A stretch of DNA of 64,000 bases, taken from assembly GCA_964035795.1 (NCBI GenBank), contig OZ038322.1, forward strand, positions 22,712,359 to 22,776,358. The letters are read 5' to 3'. This document shows, one piece after another, positions 41,468-54,357 of the stretch. A model generated the notes under the pieces. That model ran no database searches. It was not told where the DNA came from and worked only from the letters and a program-made list of their open reading frames with translations. The translations under genes and the position numbers were made by a program. Source of the DNA: Pterobdella sp. o SKG-2022 (lineage: Eukaryota; Annelida; Clitellata; Hirudinida; Piscicolidae). How positions within the stretch are numbered: the stretch's first letter is position 1; each line of letters opens with the position of its first letter.

Positions 41468-43812
41468 TCAAGCTGTAACCATGAGAGCTTCTGGTTTGGG
41501 AGCCACCTCAACTTCTGTCCCTATGATGTCTTCTTCCAAAATTTCCACGTGCTCAGATATAACAACCGTCGTTCCTTTCTTGTAGTCATATGTTCCTTGT
41601 CTGAAAATGGTTACGTAATGTTGGTTTTGTGATGGAGCTTAGTGAATGTTCTCATTTATGCACTTATGCTTTGAAATTTGTATCCTTACTTCATAATGAA
41701 GAACACCCTTACAAATACCTTTCCAATCTTAATTAAAAGGATTTTGAGTTTTAACATATACATTAAGACTGAAACATCTTTGAAATGCAATCACCTCTTT
41801 CCTTTGACAGATGCATGGGCATAGTTCCTGAGGTACTCAACATTTCCCTTCGTGATGATGCACAAGTCAATGTTAGAGCCTGAACCGAGATCATTAAAGA
41901 TTCCTGCAGCCACAGCATCATGGGCCAACTTCATTGCCTCTTCTTTCTGGAGGATTGTTGGTATTTATGATGCGTGATTTGAGTGGAGGAGCTATGATGA
42001 AAAAATATCATAAAAAGAAAATATGGAACATCATCTTAAAAAAATATAATAAACCATCCACATAGCTTAATTTCAATTTTTAGGCTAAAATGAGTTGAAT
42101 GCATGTAAAACAAAAAATAAAAAATATATTCAATAATAATGTGAAAAATAATAAAAAAATGATGAAAAGCAGACATAGGATTTTAAAATTTGAAGCAATG
42201 TAAGAAGCTAATTAGCTTGCAAAAACATGGTGAAAATTGTTTTAGCAATTACAGATGTTTGAACTAAGTGATGGAAACAATTTTAAGGAAGAAAACCAGT
42301 AAGCCTTTTGAAAAAAAAAATTGAGTATGATGTAATCATAGTCAACAAAGTAAAACTTTTTGAAAATTACCTCCATGTCAACTTTGAAGCGACTTTCAAA
42401 CACAGCCATTGCAGCTAATGAACCAGATCCTTCACACAACAAGGTTAACGTTTATAAATATTTCATAAAACTATTTTTTATATCATGATTTAACAGTTCT
42501 GAGTATATCAAAAAAAAAAATAAAATTTTTGAAATTTAAATTTAGTGTCATCAACATCTTTGCTTTATTATAATGATGAACTAGATATTGAAAGCTTGTA
42601 AAAACATCATCATCATCATCATTTTACATATTTTTTCTTGCTAGCATGGGTTGCACCAATTCATCTTATTTAAGGAATCTTGAAGATTATAAAAAAAGAA
42701 AACTGACCCATTGTGACATAAGGAAGGAAGTTGCTGCTGCCATGAGGGAAAATAGAATACAAATAAGCTCCTGATTGGTCAACTCCTCCAAGCACCAAAG
42801 CAGCACTCACATAGCCACCATACCTATCAGTGCAGTATATTTGTATAACAAAGATTTGGAACCATTTTTAACTTATCAAGAAGGGTTTGGCATGTTAATA
42901 AATATGGTTTTTAATTGTAAACTAAAAATCAAATTTAGTTTAAAAAAATTCATATCAATCAGAAACTGTGAGCACCAACCTGAAAAGATATTGTGTGATG
43001 AGTCGGTTGGCAGCTTGCACCCTGGGCTCCTTGCCTGTATTCAACTTCATCAACTCCATGTTACTGGCTATCATTTGGGTCACCATCTCAGTGTCTGCTG
43101 CAGTCCCTGCTCCACAACAACTTCAAATAATTAAGATTTTCATTTGAGAAATAAAGTCAATACGAAGTTTTTGAGCATATAGAAATTATTTAAAACTTTT
43201 GTATATATCTAGAAACTTACTATATATTTTGTGCAATTTTATGGATTTTTGAGCAGTTCAAATCAGCCACTATGCTGCCTTCTGTGGCTCTTGTATCTGC
43301 ACCTAGAATCACCCCATCCTTCAAAATTATGTGTATTGCATATCAAATATAATATATTGAAACAGAAGTTTCTTAAAGATAATCTTTCAAGGCTCCAACT
43401 TGTATTTTATTGATAAAATTATTTCTTTTTGAAATAAGAGAAAGTTTTCATACTTTGTAAAGCAATCCTACTATAGTTGTTCCAGTTTTTCGTGCCTTTG
43501 GTAGTGTTAGACCTTGCTTGGCTAACAGAGAATTTCTATGGAAATAATTTCAGAATGATAATAAAAAGTTCTTTTTGGTATAAATCTTTGTTACAATGTA
43601 TAATCTAAAAACACTAAACTAAAGTTTAATTTGTTGAATGTTAGTTTTAAAATGCATTAAATGGCAATTTGTCATGACTTGCAAAAAGAAGATCAAAAGC
43701 AAACATAATAAAAAAATAAAAGTGTCTGAATTAAAAAATAACTTCAACTAAACCTTTTACAATTCTCGAACGAAAATCCTCCGTCGGAAAGTTCATTTAA
43801 TGCGCCAGCCAT
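41468..43812 (-). CDS. PSMB7: Proteasome subunit beta type-7 (beta-2, trypsin-like)
   Basis: Catalytic beta-2 subunit of the 20S proteasome, an N-terminal threonine protease. It has eight exons in phase: 43812-43754, 43535-43454, 43318-43221, 43120-42980, 42823-42708, 42429-42371, 41946-41795 and 41600-41468, giving 279 residues (human 277). A 38-residue propeptide ends ARKTG; cleavage before Thr39 yields [20 protein letters not shown]. The mature numbering places Asp17 (GAD), Lys33 (NCSKIH) and the SGS loop ([16 protein letters not shown]) correctly, so the active site looks intact. The C-terminal arm [20 protein letters not shown] is typical of beta-2, which wraps around beta-3. The start ATG ([20 protein letters not shown]) matches the family N-terminus in length. 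Confidence 0.97.
42600..42660 (+). repeat. SINE-like GCTAGCATGGGTTGC copy
   Basis: A (CAT)n run, then TTTTACATATTTTTTCTT and GCTAGCATGGGTTGCACC, the third copy of the core seen at 32626 and 34575. It lies in a PSMB7 intron. Confidence 0.55.
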
Positions 43813-44533
43813 TTCTAGAAAACAAAAACGAGAATAAATTCACTTTTGTTTTAAGGAATGGCTCGTAGGTGGAAACTAAAATACAATTTATTAGATTAGA
43901 ATTTTAAAACTCATAACTATTTTTATAGTTGCAAGCGTTTTTATAAAACCAATTAACAAGTAATGAAAAACAAAAAGCGAGTAGAAGTGATTATAAAAGT
44001 TTCAACTTGATTTAATTGGATAATATTTGAGAACACTAATTAGTTTATTAAGATTCGAAGCATTTTGTTAGTGCTGCTGAATATTAGTCATTTTACTGTG
44101 GTTTTTAAAAAAATCATTATGATTCAATTAGATCATGGAAATCATAGTGGAGTTCAACAAATAAATTTTTGAGTTTAATCCTTTTAGCATTTTATTCGAA
44201 ACTTCAAAATCAATAAAATTTCCGCAGATTTTAATATGAAAATCCAATGTTTCGGTATTTTTTTTGTAAAACTGATCAAAATATCAAAAACTCAAATGAC
44301 TTTTCAAGTGTTCAAAGTGTTTAAGCACACAGGAAGCATTTAAAAAGTATTGTATATGCATACGAGACTCTCACTGTGCACCTTGCCACCACTGATAATC
44401 GTCTTGTTATGATAATATCTAATGTGTTATGTTCCAAAGGGTTTTATTCTTCATTTTAATCACAAATTGTAATTATATAATTAAAATATTTTTTGAATCA
44501 ACTTGATCGGATAACATTCCAAGCCATTGCAAA
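43813..44533. other. Divergent promoter region
   Basis: A 721-bp gap between the PSMB7 start (-) and the neprilysin-like start (+), so both promoters should lie here. No specific motif is certain. Confidence 0.4.
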
Positions 44534-47500
44534 ATGGAACATCGAGACAAATCGCTCTTAACAATGACTACCTCGTTTTCAAACGATAAGTTCCATTCTT
44601 CCCATTACTCTCAAGATAACTACAAAACCGATTCAGAAGACGACAGTGACAGCGAGACGAGGAGAGAAATGATGATGGGTGTGGAGAAGGATGATGAGAC
44701 GGATGGATGTCGAACTCCACCTCCTACTGGGCCTATCATTGAGTTGAGGAGCCGAGAAGTCATCTTTGCTATTCTCATATTTTTTCTTCTGGCCGTTGTG
44801 GTGGGTTTGATCGTGGTTTTGGGTTCTCTCAAAGTGAAAGAAATGAAAGCCGATAGAAAGCTCGAAGAAGCTTTAGAAAATCAAAACTGTTGCAAAATGA
44901 ATAAAGAAGGAAAAACATCAAGAAAAGGAAACTATGAAAATGAACAACAATCAAATGAAACAATTGAAAATTGCGCAAGTGAGGAGATTGCCGAAAGTAT
45001 TCTGAAGAATATGAATACGAGCGTAGACCCTTGCCAAGACTTCTTCACTTACGCTTGCGGAGGCTTTTTGGAGTCCAAAGATATTCCTTTGAAGACCAAA
45101 CAATTAGGAATAGAATATGATGTGCGACTTTTCGTAACCTATTTAATTATACTTCTTCATTAAAAAATGTTCTCTAAAAAAATGTTATTTTAGGTTTTCA
45201 AACTTAAAACAGCTCATTTCAAACTGAAATCCACGAAAAACATTCATTCCAACTAATCATCCACAGACAGGAATTCATATACAGAAGACGATAGAAGATC
45301 TAATAAGCTCCAAAGCTAACGTTTCCAAAGACCCACTAGCAGCAAGGAAGATGAAAATTTTCTTCAAAGTCTGTTGTGACATAGAGAGATCTGAAAAGCA
45401 GGGTCTCTTACCCATCAGAAAAGTGTTACAGGATAGAGGAGGGTGGCTGCGTGAGTTTATTTAGCTTTATTATGTTATTATATTATTTCTTTATCATTGT
45501 TGTGTGAGTTTATTTAGCTTTATCATTGTTGTTTTTAAGTCGTCCCCATTATTATCTATCTTTATTAATATAAAGTATAATTCTTAGCTTGAATCTAAAT
45601 TTATTAACATCAATGGGGTGATTGATAGAGGAAGTATTTTTGAAGAAAATTAACATTATCTAAAGATTGCGGAAGTTATTTGATATGTTGCGTGGTATCC
45701 TAGGTTTTTCACGAAAAATATTGTGTGGTTTGTGCTGTTGATAAATATTTTTGTTGTTTTTCGGATGAGTTTTTATTTCAATTATTTATGTTCAAATTTA
45801 ATTTCTTAAAATATTTTATAATTTTTAAAAACTAAGTTTTGCTCAATTTTAAATTTATAAAATCAATCGTTTTTCTCTTAATTCTAGTTTAATAATTATT
45901 AAAAGAGCTTTTCTTGCCGAAGAAATATATGCCTAAAAGCTTCAAGGAAAATAATTTCTGAATTAGAAAAAGCAGTAGTGAGGGTGCAATAAAGGGTTTT
46001 ATGAGTGTAAGATGATTCAGTCCTGCTTTTTGGAGTTCAAAATAACATATTTGAAACATATTTAGGAGATCCTATTGTTTTATGCATAATCACTTCTTTT
46101 ATCTTCGAGAGCTTATATGGGGAAAAATAGTTGATAATTTACTATTTGTTATCTTCAAATATCAACTTAACTGACTATTAAAAACACTAATTAATTTTGT
46201 GAAATACACAAAAGATTGAACAAAAGCTCAATATGAGTCTAAAAAAACTAAGTTTGCATTAGGAGATTGGCAAAAATGAATTACAATGTGGCTAGATGAT
46301 TGCTCTTCCCCCATGGGAGTGTTGTTTGTTTAGGCACTGTGGATCATTACGCCTATCAGTTCCTTATTCCAGAGAAATTTTCAGACTTTTTTATAAATGT
46401 TTCTGAATGGTTTTGAAGAACTGTTCGGAGGTGTATGAATTGTTAAAGTTAATTGCAAAGCAATTAAAAGTTCATCAAAAATGTCCTGATGATTTCGTAA
46501 AAAAGAACTTCATTTATAAAAAATATTTTTTCAAAATAAAAGTTTTTTTCATAAAAAAGTCAAACTAATCTAAGCATTTTTATGTCTCATCCATTTTGTT
46601 TAGATCGATATTAAGCACAATGTGCTTCTGTTGGCTATATTTTAATGAATTGAATGCAGATTCTTTTTCTCGCGAAAACTTCAGTGTGGTGAAGATGATG
46701 ATACTGTTAACATTGGAACTTGACTTGAGCCCTCTATTCAGTCTGGACATCACCAGAGATGACAGTTCTTCTGATGAAAATATTTTGATGGTTCAACTTT
46801 GCTTTCATTACTTAAACTTTTCTGTACACCCTTCTACTCACCAAAAATAAAGTTTATATTAGCTATGATTTTTTGTTTGAAAAATCAGCAAAATATCTTC
46901 TTAATAAGCCATGTTGAAGAATAATTTCATACCTTTATATTGTGTAGATCATATACATTAACACTGTTATATCATAACACTGTAAATAATTCATATATAA
47001 GTATTTAACTAACCTATTTTTGATTTTATATCATTAAGCCTATTTAACATTAAGCATGAAATTCATGGCTGATTGTGCTTTACAGCTTTCCCATGGCGAC
47101 CTGCCTCTTGAAAATCTCTACTTGTACGAAAAAGCTAGCACAAAAAAGGCAAACATTTATAAGAAGTACATGAGAAGAGTAGCGAGAGAATATATGAGTA
47201 AAAGATTAAAAATAGTCAAAAATAATAATAATACTAACAATACTAAAAATAATAATACAAATAATGAGAATGATTCGAAAACAACAAAAAAGTTGAATGA
47301 AGATCATAAGGGATTAAACACTGACGACACTTCAACAGATGCCGATTATGATAAAGATGGTTTGAATGCAACAAGCAAAAATGAAAGCAAAAACCACTAT
47401 AAAAACGATTTCAAAAACGATACAACTAACACCCGCAGTACCCTTCCTTCGACTTTGAACAATGCAAGTAAAAGTGACAGTGATGAAAAAGAATGCGAAA

Positions 47501-50500
47501 ATGGTATCTGCGACAAAGATGATGTTGACGATAACAACAATTTTTACTCAGATTATAATGAAGAACACAGTTATGAGGACTACAACAATAACAATTACGA
47601 GGATTATGACGATGAACAACTCAAAAGCCATCTTTATAACGCAACCAATTCTGCCTCTAACAAAACCACTTCGTTATATAAAAACAACAATACCGACTAC
47701 GATGAAAACACGCAGTATTATGAATATAATGAAGACTCCGATGAAGGTCAAACTTCCGAGAACGATACATATAAGGGAAGCAATGATACCGAGGTTTTAA
47801 AGAGGAGAAAACGCTTTGATGGCATTAACATCAACGCACGTCCCAAAAAGGAGGCGGTCATCCATGATTTCGTCACTGATGTTTTCAACTTTGAGAGGAA
47901 GCTTGCCAAAGTAAAGACTACTGATTGACTATTACAAAGATTCATTTCAATAAAGATATGTATAACTCATTTTGTTTAAATAACGTTTTGGTTTATAGTT
48001 TTTATTCTTGATCTCTTGGTTATGTAACTCTCATATGAAAAGTTAATTTCTTGCATTATTTAGTTTTCACTTAGAAATAGTTTTTGAATTAAATATTCAT
48101 AACTTCCAATAAAATTCCATAAAGATTTACAGAAAAAAGTCAGAAATTGTGGATAAGCAGAATAAAATAAAAATACGAGAGCTCGTGAAGCATTTCAAAA
48201 TCTTAAGCGAGGTTCACATGATGTGATTCAGTAAAAATCATAATTATATTCAAATATTTAAATTCTAAATTTGTAGCTTCAATAAATTTTTGATAATATC
48301 ACTGTTTACTCGATTCAAACTTTATTTTTTATGTTAAGGCTTAATGTACGGGTAATTATAGATCTTATTATTTAACAAATCTATCAAAATTTGTATCATT
48401 GGTTTTTTAATTTTAAATGAATTCAACTATTTTCATAACATCAAAAATCATCTAGTATCAGTTATATATTGTAAGATGTATTGAAACATTATCTAGTACC
48501 TCTTATGATATATATAGCTATATTCATGTCATGGGTTTCAAAAGATGAATACCTTCCCACAGAAAGAATGGATGTTTTTCTTCAAGAACTTTTCGAGTAA
48601 GATCACTTTGGATACTCCAATCGTTGTGAACCCGATGAAGGACTTCAAGAGGATTTCTGATCTGTGGAAACAAACGCCAATAAGGTTTGATACACTGCAT
48701 TATTGGTTCATAATACTCAGTGGTCTAAAAACTCTTGATGTTAATGCCACTATAATCATACTTGTAATTGATTTGAGTTGATTTGATATGAGGAGGGTAT
48801 GAGACGAAAAAAAGGCAATATGAGGGGGATCTGATTTGAAAGCAACCTTTTGTTACTAAATACTTCAAAATATACATGGGATGTAGCTTAGATTTGTTTT
48901 CAAACACAGAAAAATTTTCAATTTTATTTTCTAAACCCCTTCTTCAGAGTCCAAAACAGCTTTTTAGCTTGGCAGCTAATGAATTTCGCTTCTCCACTCA
49001 TGACGTCAGTCCTTAGAAACGCCCACAAAGATTATATGGAATATTTTGGAGAAAAAATAAGTAAGACACTTTTTTACAAAGTTCAAAGAATATTTTTAAA
49101 ACGAAATCCCTTCATGAACATTCTTTTCGGTTTCAAAATTTTTGGCCAATTTTTCATAAGATAATATGATGAAAAATCTTTTGGAAAATTGTTGTTTTTG
49201 AAAATAACTCTCATTTTGAAGCTTAGCTAGGAGTATTCTTCATAAAAGCACTGGTGTTTATCCCAAGTTTGAGCTTCCAAAAAATTCATCTCATCAACTA
49301 AAACCTCCAGTTTTTCATTTCATACTCAAAACATCATAACTTTGAAGACTCAACGAAGGAGTGCATAGAGAAAACAAAAGTTTGGTTCAGTGATGTGCTT
49401 GACTCTGTCTATATTGACACCGTCAACGAGCAGTACAAGCTTAATGAATCAATTGACGAGGTGGGTGGAAAAGTTTTTTTGAATATAAGTTTTTATACAA
49501 AATTGGATGGAAGAAGCAGCAAATGAGAAAAATAAAATTCCATGAAACATAATATTATGAATAAAATGAAAAATATTGAATATTCATAATTATGTTTCAA
49601 AAAAATATTAAATATTTTAAAATATGTTCAAACAATAAAAAATAAAATGATTCAAACCGAATAAATGCAAAACAACTGAGAGTAATAATTAGAACCGAAA
49701 GATTTTATTGCTCAAATAAACACACACTAGGCTCAACGAAATATCAAACCGAAGTGTGTTTATTTGATAAATAGAACTAAGAATAAGTTCTTCATTGTGA
49801 AATAAAAACTCCAGAAAATGCAATGCTAAAACCCCCACGAGTCTCTATGGTAATGTGAATCATAAAAACACGATAAAATTTAAACTGCTTACTAAAATGG
49901 AGTATTTAGATATATTTCTATATCATCGTCAGGTAACTAATAGATTAGTTTTATCAAAGTTAATAATCAAATTTCTTATAATCAAGCATAATTAATAAAA
50001 ATTAATAAATAATTTTTTACTACTGCGCAAGATAACTGAGATGGCAAGCAACGTGCGGGAAGTCTTCAACATCACCCTCAGTGAGAACTCCTGGATGGAC
50101 AACCAAACTAAGACCAATGCTATCAAAAAGGTTACCATTGTTTGTTTGAATATAACCGTGTATTATCATTTTATATATTTGTTATAACTAAATATTATTA
50201 TATTGTATTTTTGTATAATTTTAATTTTAATATAATTCTATTTTTTCTTGCAATTTTATATTTTAAAATAAATCAAACTAAGATATCACTTTTTTGGAAA
50301 CTGGTATATAGCCTAGTAAAAGCATGTAACTTCATATTGCATAATCTCGAGGTGTTTTCTGATTCATAGTTGGGCACCATGAAGCAGATGATAGGATACG
50401 GGCCTATAGTGACTGACAAGATCAAACTTAACAAGCAATATTTGCAAGTCTGTGTGCCGTTTAACCATTAAGTTTTTCTTTTGATAAATTTTCATTTTTA

Positions 50501-52938
50501 AAAAGAATATTATTCATTTAATTTTATCGAAAACAACTTAGAAAATATTTAATTACCTCTGTACAGAAACTCTCAAATAATAAAAAGCATTTATTTCAAG
50601 TTTTACATGGGAAAATTTATCCGGAATAACTAATTTTTCATTCCTTGAAAATAAAAGCAATATTTCAGTTCTATCAATTCAATGAAAAATAATAACTCAG
50701 TATTATTTTTAAAGACTGAATCATTCTATTACTATTATTGAATGGTTGAAGTTGAAATTCAAGCGGAGCTCTAGTCATTACGATCACATGCTGAAAATAC
50801 TGCAAGTGTTCAAGGAGAAGAGGAGGGTGTTGTACGAGAAGAACCTACAGTCATCCGAGTATTTGATTAATTATTTTGAAGATTATTGTTCTAATTTTTG
50901 TTTAATGTATTTATAAATATTCAATTGATCCTTTATTTGTGAACTCAAAAATCATCTGTTACATAAAATTCACAACCATATCGAGTAAAAAAAAACATGA
51001 AAAATTAACACTAATTTGTGAATCTTCCTACTAACCCACACAGAATGTTGATGCCAACATTTGCAACCAACGCCTACTACTCCCTCACAGAGAACCTTGT
51101 TGGCTTTCCTGCTGGTCTCTTCCAACAACCCTTCTACCACCACCGAGCCTGCAAGTTCGTTCTTTCGGGGGCTTTTGAGCTTCAAGCGTAACTTTTTAAC
51201 ATAAAATATACGGTATATGTTAACGAATATGAAATGTATTATAATATTTTTTTTCTGTACGTCAAAAGAACTTCATATTATCGATGGTTCAAGCTTATCA
51301 TTAGTTTTATATTCAAGCTAATATTTCGTTGTTTTCAACTTACAAACTCTAGACTTATGATTTTCTCACCCTCTTCAGTTACATCAACTATGGTTCCTTA
51401 GTGACTATTCAAGGGCATGAATTTCTGCATGCGTTTGACTCCAGAGGTGAGTGACGTGTGTTTGATCTATGTATCTATGAAAACTTGTATTGTGATCAGC
51501 ATAGCAATGTGTTTGCAAAGCAATGGCAATATTTGAAGATGAGTTGTTCTCACCATTGTTAGCAGCAAGGGAATTCTCCCAAGTCTTGATATTTTTGAAA
51601 AGGAAAAGTGGTTTATAAAAGCTTTCGTTTGAAGAATTTTTGACATATATTTAAATTTTAACTTTAAGCATTTTATAAAAATTTTTTGTTTGAATTAATC
51701 AAAATTCAGAATAACATCCAGGTATATACATCTTACAAAGTGTCATTTCAAACCTCTATAACCTCCCCTCTACACCCCTCTCTCAACCACAGGCTCTTTC
51801 TACGACCACGAAGGCAACTACAAGTACTGGTGGACAAAGGAGTCATTCAGAAAGTTCCAACTCAGGATCGATTGCATCAAGAACGTCTACAATGTTCTTA
51901 GTGTTGACGGCAACATGGTTAATGATATTTGCTGCTCTATTTTTTGACTTTTTGTTGAATTATAAATTATATATCCTTCTTATAATAAGTTATAAGCTAA
52001 AAAATTTTTTAAATTTATGCTTTCATATGTTAAATAAATATAATGTTTTTAAAACTTGAGAACCATTTTCGAGAGCTATTTCAAATAGCAAAATCCACCC
52101 AGGTGAACGGGGAATTGACAGCAGATGAGAATCTGGCCGACATAGGCGGAGTCATACTGGCATACAAGGTTTTGATTGTGTTTAAAACATTGGAAACTTG
52201 AATTGAAAATTTCATTTGAAAATTTTATTTGAAGCTTGAAGTTTGCTTCTCAAACTTTGATACTTTACTTTTCTATTTTATATTTAATTTGCTTTCTTAA
52301 ATATTTTTTCATATTTTTTTTCTATTTAATATTTTAATATTTGACTTTTAAACCTGTTAAAACTCATAAACTTTGATATCTTGTTGAATAAAATCGACTG
52401 AAGGCGTACAAACTATGGCAAGACAAACACGGCACCAAGGAGCCTTCCTTACCAAATCTTGCTCTCTCAAACGAACAAGCGTTTTTTGTGGCATTTGCTC
52501 AAGTAATAAATTAGTGATTGTTGAAGTTGATTTCAAAAATAATATAGCATATTTTTTATAGTAAAATGCCTCTCAAAATATTGATAGATAAAAAATATTT
52601 ATCATGAAAAAATTTCAAGAACTGGTGCAGATTGAGAGATAAGACAAAATTGAAAAACTTCATGAAAACCAGCAGACATCCTGTCGAGAGCATTAGGTTT
52701 GCTGCACAATTTATCGATAGTCTTTATCTAAGGAACAAAAATCAATGTTAAAAAATTCTATATTGAAAAATAAAAGTTATATCTTTTAGACCAAAGTACT
52801 TTCTTCCAGAGTTTTGAAGTTTAAATCGTTTTATACAGAGTCCAGGGAACTTTATCTCAAGTGCCATACTTCGAGGAGGCGTTCAAATGCGCCAAGCAAA
52901 CGCCTCTCGGTCCCTCTGAGAGATGTTCTGTGTGGTGA
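44534..52938 (+). CDS. Neprilysin-like M13 metallopeptidase with large insert
   Basis: Type II membrane zinc ectopeptidase of the neprilysin/ECE family, which cuts small extracellular peptides. There are 17 exons in phase: 44534-45121, 45267-45450, 46660-46790, 47086-47910, 48545-48684, 48948-49060, 49348-49460, 50032-50130, 50370-50447, 50752-50858, 51044-51154, 51379-51446, 51793-51917, 52103-52168, 52404-52502, 52620-52696 and 52839-52938, about 1,007 residues against about 750 usual. It has an acidic cytoplasmic tail, TM at residues 76-98, then DPCQDFFTYACGGF. Catalytic motifs are intact: NAYYS, zinc site HEFLH (843-847), ENLAD (903-907), and the CSVW C-terminus. The excess comes from exon 4: an Asn/Asp/Lys-rich stretch at about residues 347-540 inside the M13 N-domain, ending in RRKR (541-544). 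The end of exon 3 and start of exon 10 are uncertain by a few codons. Confidence 0.93.
47949..47954 (+). terminator. Candidate intronic poly(A) signal
   Basis: AATAAA lies 21 bp after the TGA (47926-47928) reached if exon 4 of the neprilysin-like gene is not spliced at 47910. Position and order fit a premature, intronic 3' end, but AATAAA is frequent in DNA this AT-rich. Confidence 0.35.
49712..49767. repeat. Short intronic hairpin
   Basis: TCAAATAAACACACACT pairs with AGTGTGTTTATTTGA (49753-49767) except for a 2-nt bulge, in neprilysin intron 7. Function unknown. Confidence 0.6.
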
Positions 52939-54357
52939 AGGTCCCTCGTCTGTGGTGAAAGTTCGGCTATGTTGAATAATATCTGGATTTTTGTTGGTTG
53001 TCGTTTGATTCTTGTTATCGTTTCGAATACACGGTGCTTGCGTTTGATTTTTTGTTTTTGAGAATTCTTGGAAATTTTAATTTTTCATAGTTATTATTTT
53101 TTGAATTTTTGTTGATTTTGAAAAAGTATTTTAAAGAATTTTATTGGATCACTATTTAAAATCAAAATATGCTTTCGATCTTAAAGGAAGTTATTAATTC
53201 TGTATTGAATTGGAATTTCATACCATTTCAAGTAAATTCCGCGGAAATCACTCTTTCTTTCTAAAATTATGAAATTTTTTCTTTGATAATAAAAGGTTTT
53301 GCGCTTTTTTATAGTTTTCCAATCTCAAACTTGAAATCAAAACGCTTTCTGAATACTTTAGAAAAAAATGAAAATAGTGAATAAGTAATAGCTATTTTTC
53401 ATTTAATACTACTAGTGTTTATGTAAAACTGAACAACTTTTGGTGGTTTTTATTGCGAATTAATTTCTGGAAACTTGTTAAAGAAGCGTCAAGTGTAGAC
53501 CAAATAGAAATAGAAATTAAAGAATACTCTAAAATTATAAGTATCAAAATAACTTTATAAAGTTTATTCCAATTGAAAATTGAGAATTAAATTTAAATTA
53601 TTAATCTAATTCGATTATACTGATGCACATGTTCCAGCAACTGAGGTTGACAGCAGTCATCCTAGACTATTGATACAATTGTAAAATAATTCTTTTCAAA
53701 AAACCCATTCATTTGAAACAAATTATTATAGACTGCTAGCTTGAGCTAACGTCCAACTTGAAATTATCGAATTAAAGATTCGCCGTTCTCACACTTAGGC
53801 AGTTTGCCTTGCCGTTGTCAATAAAAAGAAAGATCATCCCCTAAACTAAATGATAACGAGACCAGAATATCAGTTTGTCAATGCCTGCTACCGGAGTCTA
53901 CTGTTATCAAAGTTATATCAGAAAAAGCAGTCTTAATTTGGAGACGCTATCTTAGGTGCAGTTCAACGTCATGCCCAGAAATGTTGCTAATAAACCTACA
54001 AAAGGGTTTTTTTGAAACCTTACTCGACCCTGAAAAAAAGCTAGATTATTATTTGAATTAAATTCTATGCATGGTGAGAGGGGGTAAGTCAAATGTTTTG
54101 TAACAGGGTGAGTTAAAACTACAATTAGCCATAAATTATTCTTCATAAAAACTTTTTGTAGAGGGTTATTTAGTTGGGGTGCGTGGAAGGTTGATGTTGT
54201 TTATTTTGAAAACAAACACATTAGTGGATAAACACATACAAACGCATTAGTTTGATTGCTTCTAACACAATAAAAGCTCAAACTACATGTATCAATAGTT
54301 GAAAGCTAATGTAAAATGAAAATTTGATTAGAAATAGTTTTTGAAAAACTATAGAAA
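52939..54357. other. Intergenic between the two M13-family genes
   Basis: AT-rich spacer holding the 3' end of the neprilysin-like gene and the upstream region of its paralogue. No coding sequence or repeat recognised. Confidence 0.4.

Noticed and set aside
46660..46850. Alternative exon 3 end of the neprilysin-like gene at 46826
   Set aside because: A GTACAC donor there is also in phase, but the earlier donor at 46791 keeps a more family-like length; left as an uncertainty, not a separate feature.
47462..47800. 112-codon Met/Thr-rich + strand ORF
   Set aside because: Out-of-frame shadow of the low-complexity neprilysin exon 4.
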